A DNA stretch of 64,000 nucleotides from Hymenobacter artigasi (GCF_012275535.1 NZ_JAAVTK010000008.1:186001-250000), one strand, 5' to 3'. Positions 8,510-16,743 are shown, counted from the first letter of the stretch. Notes: generated by a model from the letters alone, not told the origin. Program-made: numbers and translations.

Positions 8510-9280
8510 CTAGTTGGCGTGGATGTGCTCGACCGAATACATGCCGGCCGCGTAGTTATTGGCCACCTTCACCGCATTGCTCCCCGGCGACTGCACGTCG
8601 GACAGCGTCGCAAACCGAATGGTGCTCGGCCCGCTGAAGAGCTTGAGCAAGTCCACATTCAGGTGGATTTCGGGGCTGTGGTCGGCGCGCACCAGCAGGG
8701 TCGTGCCGCTGGGAAAAGCCGGTGAAACGGTCCGGATGGTGTTGTTCGGCGCTTTAAAGCCCCCAATGTGGAACGTAAGGGCCGACGTGGTGGACTGGGC
8801 GGAGTAGCCTTCGAGCTTGGTGAAGATGTAGCCCGAGTTCCAGGTCCAGAACATGTTGTTGTTGGGGTCGAGCGCGCCTTTCTGCACGCCCGAAACATTG
8901 TGCACGCTATCGACCCCAATGGTGAAGGTGATGCCCTTGTAGTCGCCGACCGGCACGCCGGTGAGGGTGAGGTGCCGGGAGTCGGGCTTGGCGGCGTCCA
9001 GCAGGTAGTAGCTGTCGGGCACGGCATACGTCGAGCCGTCGGTCTTGGTGAAAACGATGTTGGAGATGTACTGCCGGAAGATGCTGATTCTGAACTGGTC
9101 GCCAGCCAGCGTCGTATAGGTTTTGGTGTCCAGCACCAGCGGGTCGGCCCCCACGGTCTGCTCAAATTCGAGGGATACCGTGGGCGGAGCGGTCACCACT
9201 TCATCTTTCTTACAGCCCGCAAGCGCGAGCGTAGCAAGGGTCAACGTACAGAAAAGGGCGGATATAGAAAAGCGTTTCAT
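8510..9280 (-). CDS. MbnP-family copper-associated lipoprotein
   Basis: I start this gene at 9280, giving 256 residues, because the sequence then opens with a clean lipoprotein signal (ALAGC, Cys23); a longer frame back to 9637 adds only Arg/Pro-rich sequence. The mature protein has the family motif MFWTWNSGY at 143-151, with tryptophans W145 and W147 that are candidates for the kynurenine conversion known in MbnP, and a His-rich C-terminus (H252, H254). Members bind copper in the periplasm. The neighbour 7 bases downstream is the di-haem MbnH-like enzyme. No methanobactin biosynthesis gene is visible, so this is the more widespread stand-alone MbnPH type. Confidence 0.85.
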   Translation of the reverse strand: MKRFSISALFCTLTLATLALAGCKKDEVVTAPPTVSLEFEQTVGADPLVLDTKTYTTLAGDQFRISIFRQYISNIVFTKTDGSTYAVPDSYYLLDAAKPDSRHLTLTGVPVGDYKGITFTIGVDSVHNVSGVQKGALDPNNNMFWTWNSGYIFTKLEGYSAQSTTSALTFHIGGFKAPNNTIRTVSPAFPSGTTLLVRADHSPEIHLNVDLLKLFSGPSTIRFATLSDVQSPGSNAVKVANNYAAGMYSVEHIHAN

Positions 9281-9414
9281 CGGAAAAGCGGGGGCGGGGG
9301 AAATCAACAACTGATTGAAAAGCAGCGCGTATGCGCGCATCCGGCCCGCCGGGAAAACCCGACGGAGCCAGCAAATTGGCCGGCCTCCTGCCACGCAGAA
9401 AGCCAAAGCCACAA

Positions 9415-9792
9415 TCAGGCTGATAACAGGGGCGGGCGAAACACGCCCCGGCCGGGCACCGCCGCGCAGTGCGGCACGGGCCGGCGGGCATAGGGCCGGG
9501 CAGCCACCGGCCAGTGCCGGGGCCGAAGCAGCAGCAGGGCGACGGTGGGCAGCACTTCGTACTTCACCTTGGCCAGCATTTCGGGGGCTTTTTTGTCGCC
9601 GCCCTCGGCTTTGCGCAGCTGCTGGGCCAGGTGGCACTTGCCGTTGCAGTGCAGCTGCGGCCGGGCCTTGTTCACGCAGTACAGCTCCGTGATGCGGGCC
9701 TTATTCAGCTGATAATCCACGACCAGCACCTCCTGCCCCAAGGTCTGGAGCAGCATAAGCGTGACGAGAAAAAAAGCCAGAATGCGTTGCAT
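9415..9792 (-). CDS. Small exported or membrane protein with CNGKC motif
   Basis: The 125-residue protein starts with a hydrophobic segment (residues 3-17) that may be a signal peptide or membrane anchor. A conserved-looking centre follows: C39, then HCNGKCH at 48-54 (C49 and C53 flanked by H48 and H54), and a hydrophobic patch near 86-92 with a Pro/Arg-rich tail. Short proteins with this CNGKC centre occur widely in Bacteroidota and have no assigned function that I know. The Cys/His cluster and its position as first gene before the MbnP-like gene suggest metal binding or sensing; that is inference. It is preceded by a TATCTTTG promoter box. Confidence 0.7.
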   Translation of the reverse strand: MQRILAFFLVTLMLLQTLGQEVLVVDYQLNKARITELYCVNKARPQLHCNGKCHLAQQLRKAEGGDKKAPEMLAKVKYEVLPTVALLLLRPRHWPVAARPYARRPVPHCAAVPGRGVFRPPLLSA

Positions 9793-9812
9793 AAAGCGGG
9801 AAGCTGTCCGGG

Positions 9813-9820
9813 CAAAGATA
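9813..9820 (-). promoter_or_regulatory. Bacteroidota -7 box for the metal operon
   Basis: The minus strand reads TATCTTTG, an exact TAnnTTTG match, 20 bases before the ATG at 9792. No good -33 element is seen. It would drive the four genes from 9792 down to 6421. Confidence 0.55.
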
Positions 9821-9919
9821 AGCCAGCAGCTCAGGATTCTGTTCCGGGATGGTAGCGCGTCATGCGCTGCATGACGTACTTTTTAGCGCCTATCCGAACA
9901 GGCGCTAGGTGTCGTCGCT

Positions 9920-10143
9920 CCGGTCTGACCGCCCTAGGCGGTCTGACCGGTTGTCGTGAGAACGAAATCGGGTCTTTAATCGGTCCGACCGGTTGTCGTG
10001 AGAACGAAACCGAGGAGCTTCAACCGGTCCGACCGGTTGCCGTGAGAACGAAATCGGGGAGCTTCAATCATTCGGCCCAGTTGTCGTTCAAACGAAATCG
10101 GGGGAGCTTCAACCGGTCAGACCGCCTAGTGCGGTCGGACCGG
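9920..10143. repeat. Palindrome cluster, family B (CGGTCTGACCG type)
   Basis: The interval holds alternating short palindromes (CGGTCTGACCGCC...GGCGGTCTGACCG and CGGTCCGACCGG) separated by a repeated spacer TTGTCGTGAGAACGAAATCG seen four times at about 9952, 9993, 10036 and 10081, roughly every 41-45 bases and slightly diverged. It resembles a bacterial interspersed mosaic element, not a CRISPR array. It fills most of the 371-base gap between the metal operon and the next gene; the rest of the gap shows nothing else. Frames across it are not genes. Confidence 0.85.
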
Positions 10144-10163
10144 AGCATACGCTTGCTGCTGGG

Positions 10164-10802
10164 TTAGTTCAGATAGGGCGACTCCAACTCCTGGCCCATG
10201 CTGCGGAGCGTATCGGTGCCGCGCCGGCCGGTGAGGCGCGTGCTCAGGGCCTGGGCTTCGCGGGCGCTGAGCACGTCCAGCTCGTGCAGCCAGGCCACGC
10301 GGCGCAGCTGCGGCTCGATAAAGCCGAGGGGGTTTACCTGGCCGTACTCATCGCGCAGGTAGGTTTTGGTGCGGCGCTCCAGCTCCGCTACCAACGTGCG
10401 GAACTGCTTGCGCTGCCAGGGCCGGCCGGCCAGCGTGATGGCCAGATGCGCCGTGCGCAGCCGGAATGTGCACCACTGCTGCTCGAAACGCAGCCAGCTG
10501 GCCAGCACGTTTACCCCAAAAATGAGCCACCACGAGTACAGCGCCACCCCGGTGTGCCCGGTGGCCAGCCACTCGCGCCACGGGCCGTAGCCCAGAAACA
10601 CGAGCAGCAGCCCCGTGAGCAGCAGCTGGTTGGTGGGAATGTGGCGGTGCTCGCCGGACTTGATGGGCAGAATTTCTTCGTAGGGCACCTCGGTTTCGAG
10701 CGTGGGCACGCCTTGGGGGTTGCGCTTGCACACATACAGGCTTTCAGCCCGCAACTCGATGTGCGTGGTACCCAGAAAAAGCTGTTTTTGGCTAAAAATC
10801 AT
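10164..10802 (-). CDS. Hypothetical protein with two membrane helices
   Basis: The 212-residue product begins with about 57 residues of beta-rich soluble sequence, followed by two membrane helices at about 59-73 and 84-103 and a charged cytoplasmic tail. I recognise no catalytic motif. The layout (short PH-like N-terminal part, helix pair, charged tail) resembles small bacterial membrane proteins of unknown function. It stands alone between a family B palindrome cluster downstream and a family A palindrome upstream. The start at 10802 is the only Met that keeps the N-terminal strands. Confidence 0.65.
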   Translation of the reverse strand: MIFSQKQLFLGTTHIELRAESLYVCKRNPQGVPTLETEVPYEEILPIKSGEHRHIPTNQLLLTGLLLVFLGYGPWREWLATGHTGVALYSWWLIFGVNVLASWLRFEQQWCTFRLRTAHLAITLAGRPWQRKQFRTLVAELERRTKTYLRDEYGQVNPLGFIEPQLRRVAWLHELDVLSAREAQALSTRLTGRRGTDTLRSMGQELESPYLN

Positions 10803-10897
10803 TCAGGGGAGGGGTGGGGAGTGGGTAGAATGAGGGGGGTGGAGAGTGGTGTAATTGAGGCAGTCGCCCGCCATCGTGTGCTGTCTGTCATTGTGTG

Positions 10898-11010
10898 CCG
10901 TCCGTCATCCTGAGCGTAGCGAAGGACCTTATCGCGCCCGAACAGCTTGCAGTAATTTCAAACAGTGCAGTTGTGATAAGGTCCTTCGCTACGCTCAGGA
11001 TGACAGACGG
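10898..11010. repeat. Long palindrome, family A variant (GTCATCCTGAGCGTAGCG)
   Basis: Arms of about 36 bases (GTCATCCTGAGCGTAGCG, then AAGGACCTTATC) pair across a 40-base loop. Sequence is related to the copies at 2080 and 60789. It sits in the gap between the site-2 protease gene and the two-helix protein gene. Confidence 0.88.
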
Positions 11011-11049
11011 CTCCGCTCAGCATGACGGCCAATGAACTACGAATGAGAA

Positions 11050-12240
11050 TCACCCAAACGGGCTCGGCGTAAAGCACAGCACAAAAATAGCCACCATCAG
11101 CCAGCCCAGCAGCTGCCGGCCGCGACTCAGGGGGCGCTCATCGGGCGCGGGCGGGTGATAGATGCCCGTGAAGCGTCCCAGCAGCAGCCCGAATACCAGC
11201 CAGCCGGGGTTGCCCACGACGCCCGGCAGCAGCGCGGCCCCCGCCACCTGCCCCGCCCAGATGCCCGCCGCCAGCAGCAGCCCCTGGCGCGGGCGCGGGA
11301 ATACCCGCCAGAATATCAGCGCCAGATACCCCGCGTACACCGGCCCGCCATACAGCCAGGTCTGCCAGTCGTCGTGCAGCGAAAACAGCCCCAGTCCGGC
11401 ATAGAAAATAAAACCCGTGAACAGCACCGGCACCATCCGGTTGAAGCGCCCCGGCCCCAGCAGCCCGTACAGAATGTGGCCGCCGTCGAGCTGGCCCATG
11501 GGCAGCAGGTTGAGGGCCGTGAAAAACAAGCTGAGCGAGCCCGCCAGCAGCACGGGGTAGTGCATCAGCTCCAGCGGGTGAGGCAGGCGGGCGGGGTCGG
11601 CAAAGGCGCTTTCCAGCCACTGATAGAGCAGCGGACGGGCCAGGGTGAGGCCGTTGGCCAGCTCCTTGGCCCCGTACACATGCCGCGCATAGTCGGCCCC
11701 GTATTGGGCGTAGTCTGGGTGGATGGCGTACAGATACGCCAACGGCGGCAGGTGCGTGAAGCCGTAAATCAGCAGCGGCACCGCTACCAGAAAGCCCGCC
11801 AGCGGCCCGGCCAGCCCGATGTCGAAAAACTCGCGCCGCGAAAAAATCCGCTCCCGAATCCGGATGATGGCCCCAAACGTGCCCAGCCCCATCGGAAACG
11901 GAATGTAGTAGGGCAGCGAAGCGCGCACCCGGTTGTAGCGCGCCGTGAAGTAATGCCCAAACTCGTGCACCGTGAGCACCCCCAGAAACGGCAGCGCAAA
12001 CCACAGCCCGCGCCGCAGCTCCACCCACAAAGCTGCCCCGCGCAGCTGAAACACCTCAAGCGGCAGGAAATCGACCGCGCCGCGCGTGAGCTGAATGCCG
12101 GCCAGCGTAGTGGTCACGAGCGTGACCAGAAACAGCCCGAGGTGCAGCGCCGCCGTGCGCCCCGCCGACGGCTCCGGCCGCTCGAAGCGCCGGAACAGCC
12201 TCCGCGCACGGGCCAGGCGGCCGGGCGCATCAGTAGCCAT
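11050..12240 (-). CDS. Site-2 protease family zinc metalloprotease
   Basis: These multi-pass membrane proteases cut substrates within the bilayer. The zinc-binding HEFGH motif is at 92-96 and the third ligand motif NLLPMGQLDGGH at 244-255; several hydrophobic helices surround them. I start at 12240 (MATDAP), giving 396 residues, because the longer frame to 12402 would overlap the upstream HAD gene and begins with Pro/Cys-rich sequence. No PDZ domain is visible, so it is unlike RseP. The substrate is unknown. The gap to the upstream HAD gene is 40 bases on the same strand, so the two may be co-transcribed. Confidence 0.9.
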   Translation of the reverse strand: MATDAPGRLARARRLFRRFERPEPSAGRTAALHLGLFLVTLVTTTLAGIQLTRGAVDFLPLEVFQLRGAALWVELRRGLWFALPFLGVLTVHEFGHYFTARYNRVRASLPYYIPFPMGLGTFGAIIRIRERIFSRREFFDIGLAGPLAGFLVAVPLLIYGFTHLPPLAYLYAIHPDYAQYGADYARHVYGAKELANGLTLARPLLYQWLESAFADPARLPHPLELMHYPVLLAGSLSLFFTALNLLPMGQLDGGHILYGLLGPGRFNRMVPVLFTGFIFYAGLGLFSLHDDWQTWLYGGPVYAGYLALIFWRVFPRPRQGLLLAAGIWAGQVAGAALLPGVVGNPGWLVFGLLLGRFTGIYHPPAPDERPLSRGRQLLGWLMVAIFVLCFTPSPFG

Positions 12241-12280
12241 CGGCGCGGCTACATCGGCCGGGAAGCCCGCGAAATCAGGT

Positions 12281-12940
12281 TCAGGACTGGGCAGGGGCGT
12301 ATTCTCGGGGAAAGGCACGGAGGGCTTCGGGCAGGGCGGTGAGGAGGGTGAGGGGCGGGGCCAGGTGCAGCACCTGCAGCCCCAGGCGGCGGGCGGTGGC
12401 AATGTGCTGCGGGCTGTCCTCGATGAACAACACGTCTTCGGGCTGCCAGTTCATTTCGCGCAGCACGTGCCGGAATATTTCCTCGCCGGGCTTGCGCAGG
12501 CCCACCTCCTGGGAGTAGAACACGCGGTCGAGCACGTCGGCAATGCCGTTTTGGAAGCCGTATTGGCCGGCCAGCCGCCGGTTTATTTCGGCAATGTGCA
12601 GCGTGTTGGTGTTGGAGAGCAGCGCCGTTTGGTGGCCCTGCCGGCGCAGCTCGCCAATGAGGGCGAGGCGCTCGGCGGGCACGTCGAGCAGCATGGCGTG
12701 CCAGGCGGCATCCAGCTCGGCATCGGTGGCATCGAGGGCATAGGCGCCGCGCAGGCCGGCCCGGAATTCGGCGGGCGTGAGGTGGCCGGTTTCGAAGCGG
12801 TCGAACAGCTCGGCCTGGCTGGCCTGTGAAAAGGCAATGGTGCTGCCGGCGCGGCTCAGCCGGCGCATGGCAGTGGGGGTGGCATCGTAATCAATATCAA
12901 TGATGACACCGCCGAAATCGAACAATAAGTGGGGAAGCAT
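12281..12940 (-). CDS. HAD-family phosphatase, YihX-like
   Basis: The 219-residue product (start at 12940; a longer frame to 13000 adds unrelated sequence) has the four haloacid dehalogenase motifs: nucleophile D8 in DFGGVI, the Ser/Thr motif LLSNTN, the Lys in RKPGEE and the acidic FIEDSP. The second residue pair after the nucleophile is G-G in place of D, as in YihX-like and some epoxide-hydrolase-like HADs, so the enzyme is probably a small-molecule phosphatase. Substrate cannot be predicted. It lies just upstream of the site-2 protease gene on the same strand. Confidence 0.88.
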   Translation of the reverse strand: MLPHLLFDFGGVIIDIDYDATPTAMRRLSRAGSTIAFSQASQAELFDRFETGHLTPAEFRAGLRGAYALDATDAELDAAWHAMLLDVPAERLALIGELRRQGHQTALLSNTNTLHIAEINRRLAGQYGFQNGIADVLDRVFYSQEVGLRKPGEEIFRHVLREMNWQPEDVLFIEDSPQHIATARRLGLQVLHLAPPLTLLTALPEALRAFPREYAPAQS

Positions 12941-12972
12941 GGGCTGGCTTGTTTTTCCATCCACGAAGGTCG

Positions 12973-12980
12973 TACTTTTG
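12973..12980 (+). promoter_or_regulatory. Bacteroidota promoter for the tRNA
   Basis: TACTTTTG matches TAnnTTTG and has a TTG at 12949-12951, 21 bases upstream, so both boxes are well spaced. Transcription would start near 12986, about 53 bases before the tRNA. Confidence 0.6.
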
Positions 12981-13038
12981 CAGCGTTGGAGGGCTGGCAA
13001 CGGCAGGGTTGAGGTGAAAGATGACTGCCTCCGGCACC

Positions 13039-13112
13039 GGGCCCATAGCTCAATCGGTTAGAGCAACTGACTCATAATCAGTAGGTCCTCGGTTCGATTC
13101 CGAGTGGGCCCA
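13039..13112 (+). tRNA. tRNA with CAT anticodon (Met, or Ile2)
   Basis: The 74-base sequence folds into a standard cloverleaf: acceptor GGGCCCA/TGGGCCC, D arm with GGTTAGAGC, anticodon stem ACTGA/TCAGT with loop CTCATAA, T arm with GGTTCGATTCC, discriminator A. CAT is read by elongator Met tRNA or, when the C is lysidine-modified by TilS, by Ile AUA tRNA; the sequence alone does not decide. It is not an initiator, since the acceptor begins with a G:C pair. CCA is not encoded. A palindromic terminator follows at once. Confidence 0.95.
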
Positions 13113-13115
13113 CGA

Positions 13116-13147
13116 AAAACCCTCTCACGATATCGTGAGAGGGTTTT
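13116..13147 (+). terminator. tRNA terminator hairpin
   Basis: A perfect 32-base palindrome, AAAACCCTCTCACGAT and its complement, ends in TTTT and begins three bases after the tRNA. Confidence 0.85.
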
Positions 13148-13240
13148 CTGTTATAAATATGCAAAAAATGGGCGCCACCCATGCGCGGTCGATAAAGGCG
13201 ATGCGATTCATCGCCGGGCCATGCAGCAACCCGAAAATGG

Positions 13241-13507
13241 CTAGTTGAGCCACATGCGCTCAATGAACTCGAAGCGGTGCGGGGCGAAAGCGTTGAAGTA
13301 CGGCGCCTCGCCCTCGAAGCCCAATACGTGTACCAGGTCCAGGCCTTCGGTGCGGCTTTCTACCACGCGCACGGCGTAGGCCTGGCCCTGCACGGGCCAG
13401 TCGCCTACGTGGTTGGCGGGCCGGTTATCGGCATCTACACAAATGGCATAATCCAGAAACGGAGCCGCCGAAGTGGCTTCGGCAAAGGTGTGGTTAGCTA
13501 TTTCCAT
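13241..13507 (-). CDS. Small conserved-looking hypothetical protein
   Basis: I start at 13507 (MEIANHTF), giving 88 residues; a frame to 13558 adds a less likely hydrophobic lead. The protein is soluble and acidic to neutral, with stretches such as YAICVDADNRPANHV and GLDLVHVLGFEGEAPYF that have the regular look of a conserved single-domain protein seen in Hymenobacter-like genomes. I know no function for it and see no motif. It is convergent with the tRNA upstream and divergent from the next gene. A weak -7 box TACCTTTA lies 4 bases before the start. Confidence 0.6.
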   Translation of the reverse strand: MEIANHTFAEATSAAPFLDYAICVDADNRPANHVGDWPVQGQAYAVRVVESRTEGLDLVHVLGFEGEAPYFNAFAPHRFEFIERMWLN

Positions 13508-13717
13508 AAAATAAAGGTATAGAAAAAGCTCAACCAACGGGGCTTGGCTTTGGTGCAATTTCGCGGGCGCTTTTCATATCGGGGCCGATACGGGAGCTAA
13601 GCCGGTTCCGGGCTGCTGCCACCCGGTGGCTCCACCCGCCTGGCTGCATAGCGGGCGTGAAAAAGAGTAAATAAGCCTTGAATCAGGGTTTTTGGGCATA
13701 TTTTTCCATCTTGGGAG

Positions 13718-13725
13718 TACCTTTG
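13718..13725 (+). promoter_or_regulatory. Bacteroidota -7 box, nearly leaderless
   Basis: TACCTTTG lies 8 bases before the ATG at 13734, with TTTG at 13691-13694 (23-base spacing). The transcript would start within a few bases of the start codon. Confidence 0.55.
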
Positions 13726-13733
13726 CGGTCCTT

Positions 13734-14153
13734 ATGGCTTCTGGTAAACAACGCATCCACTTTCGCAATCCTGCCGGCCAACTGCTGGAGCAGCCTGTCG
13801 GCGAATACATTATTATCCGATACAGCCCCAGCCCGCGCCAGCTGGCCGACCTGCAAACCCTGCTCGGCTACGCTAAGCAAGTGCTGGCGCTCCGCCGCTG
13901 GCACAAGGTTATTGCCGACCATAGTCGCATGGTGCCCTTCACCCCCGAAGAATCTGCCTGGGTCACCGATTACTGGCTGAGTATGCCCAGCACCCGGATG
14001 CCCGATTTCTACGGGGCCATCCTGTTGCCCGCCGATGTGCTGGCGGGCCTCCCCATCGACCAGGCCACCGGCGAAGCTACTGCCCGGGCCATGACTTACC
14101 GCCTGTTTGGGGAGGAGGCCGAGGCCGCAACCTGGCTGGCGCAGCTGACATAG
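13734..14153 (+). CDS. STAS-like hypothetical protein
   Basis: The start at 13734 (MASGKQ) fits the promoter box just upstream and gives 139 residues. The alternating strands and helices (YIIIRYSP, a helix, WHKVIADHSRMVPF, GAILLPADV, MTYRLFGEEAEAATWL) have the shape of a SpoIIAA/STAS-type alpha-beta fold. A similar pattern, including the ...EAATWL or ...EAEAWL end, occurs in the gene at 24611-25036, so the two may be distant paralogues. No phosphorylatable serine motif is recognisable. Function unknown; the comparison is by eye. Confidence 0.6.
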   Translation: MASGKQRIHFRNPAGQLLEQPVGEYIIIRYSPSPRQLADLQTLLGYAKQVLALRRWHKVIADHSRMVPFTPEESAWVTDYWLSMPSTRMPDFYGAILLPADVLAGLPIDQATGEATARAMTYRLFGEEAEAATWLAQLT

Positions 14154-14335
14154 CCGCCGTAGCAGTAGCACGAAACTTAGCAGGCAATTTGGGCCACCAA
14201 AAATACAGCGCCTAATAGCCACAGGCCCAGCTGCTGAGCCGGTTGGGGGCGGGAGGTTTGCTGCGGCAAAGCTGGTTTGATAGACTATGCATGCCGGGCT
14301 TTATCCAGATTTCGCCCGGCCGGTTCGGGCGCTTT

Positions 14336-14343
14336 TACGTTTG
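14336..14343 (+). promoter_or_regulatory. Bacteroidota -7 box before the SDR gene
   Basis: TACGTTTG matches TAnnTTTG and lies 34 bases before the ATG at 14378. No clear -33 element. Confidence 0.45.
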
Positions 14344-14377
14344 GAGTGGTTATACCCGTCCATCAACCAACGTGAAA

Positions 14378-15145
14378 ATGACCAATCGCTGGAACCTGAA
14401 CGGCCGCCGCGCCCTCGTAACAGGGGGCACCAAGGGCATTGGCCTGGCCATTGCCGAAGAGCTCCTGGCCCTGGGCGCCGAAGTGCTGGTAGTGGCCCGC
14501 AACGAAACCGAAGTAGCCGCCGCCGTGGCCGACTGGACTGCCCGTAGCCTCCCCGCCACCGGCCTGGCCGCCGATGTGAGCACCGAGGCCGGCCGCGCCG
14601 CCATCATGGCCCAAATTCAGGCCCAATGGCAGGGGCTCGACCTGCTTATCAACAACGTGGGTACCAACATCCGCAAGGGATTCAACGACTATACCACCGC
14701 CGAATATGAGCGGCTGTTTCAGGTGAACCTGTTCAGCATCATTGAGATGTGCCGGGCAACCCATTCGCTGCTGAAAGCCTCCGGGCACGCGGCTATCGTG
14801 AATGTGGGCTCGGTGGCGGGCCGCTTCGACGTGGGCACCGGTGCCTACTACAGCATGACCAAAGCCGCCGAAGAGCAGCTCGGCCGCAACCTGGCCGTGG
14901 AGTGGGCCCCCGACGGTATCCGGGTGAATACGGTATCGCCGTGGTTCATCCGCACGCCGCTCACGGCGGGGCTGATGGCCCGGCCCGACTTCATGGCCAA
15001 AGTAGAAGCCCGTACGCCCATGGGCCGCGTGGGCGAGCCCGTCGAAATTGCCGCCGCCGTGGCCTTCCTGTGCCTGCCCGGTGCGGCCTACATCACTGGC
15101 CAGTGCCTGCTGGTAGATGGCGGCATGAGCGCCAAAGGCATGTAG
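14378..15145 (+). CDS. SDR oxidoreductase, tropinone-reductase-like
   Basis: The 255-residue enzyme (start at 14378; a longer frame to 14243 lacks SDR sequence and crosses the promoter box) is a classical short-chain dehydrogenase/reductase. It has the Rossmann TGGTKGIG at 15-22, NNVG at 92-95, catalytic S145, and Y158-xxx-K162. A basic residue after the second strand (R41) suggests NADP(H). The overall sequence and C-terminal LVDGG motif resemble plant tropinone-reductase-type and 3-oxoacyl-reductase-like SDRs. Substrate is unknown. It is transcribed alone and converges on the SMR gene. Confidence 0.9.
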   Translation: MTNRWNLNGRRALVTGGTKGIGLAIAEELLALGAEVLVVARNETEVAAAVADWTARSLPATGLAADVSTEAGRAAIMAQIQAQWQGLDLLINNVGTNIRKGFNDYTTAEYERLFQVNLFSIIEMCRATHSLLKASGHAAIVNVGSVAGRFDVGTGAYYSMTKAAEEQLGRNLAVEWAPDGIRVNTVSPWFIRTPLTAGLMARPDFMAKVEARTPMGRVGEPVEIAAAVAFLCLPGAAYITGQCLLVDGGMSAKGM

Positions 15146-15199
15146 CAGCCCCGGCACTGCGGGAATGAATCGTCGTTTGGCGGAGCCGGTGGCAGCAGG

Positions 15200-15571
15200 C
15201 TATTCTATCCGCCGCAGGCCCAGTACGCCAATGATAATGAGGCTGGTGTAAAATACGCTCAGCCAGGAAAACGGCTGTTTGAGGTAGAGCAAATCCACCA
15301 GTTTGATGCCGACCACGGCCAGCGCCATCCAGGCCGAGTAGGCGGTAGCCGTGGGAATGTTGCGCATGGCCTGCGAGAGAAAAATGACATTGGCCAGCCC
15401 AAAGCCCACGTAGGCCAGCAGCGGCAGCACCGGCAGCAGCAGCGCCGGCTGGCCCAGGCTGTGCGCCCAGGCTATCTCCTTGATGCGCTGCATGCTCAGC
15501 GCCTTGAGGCTATACGTCCAGCAGACTTCCATGAAGGAAGCCAGAAACAGGGAAAACCAGGGATTAATCAA
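15200..15571 (-). CDS. Small multidrug resistance (SMR) family transporter
   Basis: The 123-residue protein has four membrane helices and the essential membrane-embedded glutamate E15 in FMEVCW, at the place of E14 in EmrE. SMR proteins work as dimers that exchange protons for cationic drugs, guanidinium or lipids. The start codon is TTG and overlaps the stop of the upstream desaturase gene as TTGA, so translation is probably coupled; no ATG lies near enough to serve. The pairing with a membrane desaturase hints at a lipid-related substrate, which is inference. Length is slightly above the usual 105-110. Confidence 0.87.
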   Translation of the reverse strand: MINPWFSLFLASFMEVCWTYSLKALSMQRIKEIAWAHSLGQPALLLPVLPLLAYVGFGLANVIFLSQAMRNIPTATAYSAWMALAVVGIKLVDLLYLKQPFSWLSVFYTSLIIIGVLGLRRIE

Positions 15572-16563
15572 CGAGACGAGGCGGCCGTGGTGGGCGTATG
15601 AGATGAGGCGGCCGGGGCCGGATTTTGGCCGAAATTACCGCCTGGCCGCTGCGCGGGAATGGTTTCGGAATAGGCCTCGGGCACGGGCCAGCCGTGCAGC
15701 GGGCGCAGGGCCGGCACGCGCTCGGTCAGGCGCTTCAACACCCGCAGCCGCACGCCGTGGTAGGCGCGGAACAGCGGCGAGCGTTTGGCTAACTCGTCTT
15801 CATCGAAGCGGACCACGGAAAAGAAATGCTGGCTGAAATAATCCTTCGGGAAGGCGTAGGGCAGGCCCCATTTCAGGGGCTTGTGGTCGGGGCGGTAGGC
15901 GGTGCCAAAAATCCAGTCCCAGAAAGCGAATTTGGTGGAGAAGTTGGCGTAGAATACTTCCTCGTGGTCGGCGTGGTGCCAGAGGTGCATCTCGGGGCCG
16001 TTGATGACGTATTGCAGCCGGCCCGAGCGCACGTCGATGTTACAGTGAATCCAGATGCCCCACACGGCATCGATGCAGGCCTTGATGGGCACCACCATGG
16101 GGTCAGCTCCCAATAGAATAATGGGAGCAAACTCAATGGTCTGGTTAATAATAATTTCCAGGGCGTGCGAGCGGGAACCGGCCAGCCAGTCCACCTGCTT
16201 GCCGGAGTGGTGCGCCTCGTGGGTGCGCCAAAACAGCGGGCTGCTGTGCTGAAACCGGTGAAACCAGTAGATGTAGAAATCGTGGGTAATCACGAAAAAA
16301 AGCACCTGCGCCCAGATGGGCCAGCCCGTCACAAAATGCAGCTTCGAGAAGCCGAAATGCTGGTCGAGGGGCAGGATGATGTAGTCGAAAATGATGATTT
16401 TCAGCGCGAAGCTCTGCACGAAGGTGTAGAGCACCAAGTCGGTCCAGAAGCCCTCGCGGAAAAACGGCAGGCCTTTCCGGTACGGGATGATGCGCTCCAG
16501 TGTAATCACGATGGCCACCCAAACGAGCAGAATGGCCGTGGTGATGAGTTCGACGTGATGCAT
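15568..16563 (-). CDS. Sterol desaturase / fatty acid hydroxylase family protein
   Basis: This 331-residue integral membrane enzyme belongs to the di-iron hydroxylase/desaturase superfamily. The histidine boxes are HDFYIYWFHR at 94-103, HEAHH at 115-119, H173 and HLWHHADH at 193-200, and three or four hydrophobic segments flank them. Members hydroxylate or desaturate sterols, carotenoids, alkylglycerols or fatty acids using oxygen. The last 30 or so residues are a Pro/Ala/Ser/Thr-rich tail of low complexity. Its stop overlaps the TTG start of the SMR gene, making a two-gene unit. Substrate is not predictable. Confidence 0.92.
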   Translation of the reverse strand: MHHVELITTAILLVWVAIVITLERIIPYRKGLPFFREGFWTDLVLYTFVQSFALKIIIFDYIILPLDQHFGFSKLHFVTGWPIWAQVLFFVITHDFYIYWFHRFQHSSPLFWRTHEAHHSGKQVDWLAGSRSHALEIIINQTIEFAPIILLGADPMVVPIKACIDAVWGIWIHCNIDVRSGRLQYVINGPEMHLWHHADHEEVFYANFSTKFAFWDWIFGTAYRPDHKPLKWGLPYAFPKDYFSQHFFSVVRFDEDELAKRSPLFRAYHGVRLRVLKRLTERVPALRPLHGWPVPEAYSETIPAQRPGGNFGQNPAPAASSHTPTTAASSR

Positions 16564-16590
16564 GGCGTGGAGGCGGAAATTAAATAATCA

Positions 16591-16704
16591 AGAACGTCAT
16601 GCTGAGCGCAGCCGAAGCATCTCGCGTGTGGTAGTAATCCAATCGCAAGGAGAGGATTAGTGGGAGCACGCGAGATGCTTCGGCTGCGCTCAGCATGACG
16701 TTCT
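16591..16704. repeat. Long palindrome, family A (GTCATGCTGAGCGCAGCCGAAG)
   Basis: Arms of about 43 bases starting AGAACGTCATGCTGAGCGCA pair across a short loop. It fills the gap between the NeuB-type gene and the desaturase gene. Confidence 0.9.
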
Positions 16705-16743
16705 TTGTTGGTCCAGACGGTTCAGCAGTTCAACCGAAACGCC

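Noticed and set aside
9920..10143. Possible CRISPR array
   Set aside because: The repeats are palindromes with similar spacers and no cas genes nearby.
9862..10167. 101-codon frame across palindromes
   Set aside because: Reads repeat units of family B; repeats explain the openness.
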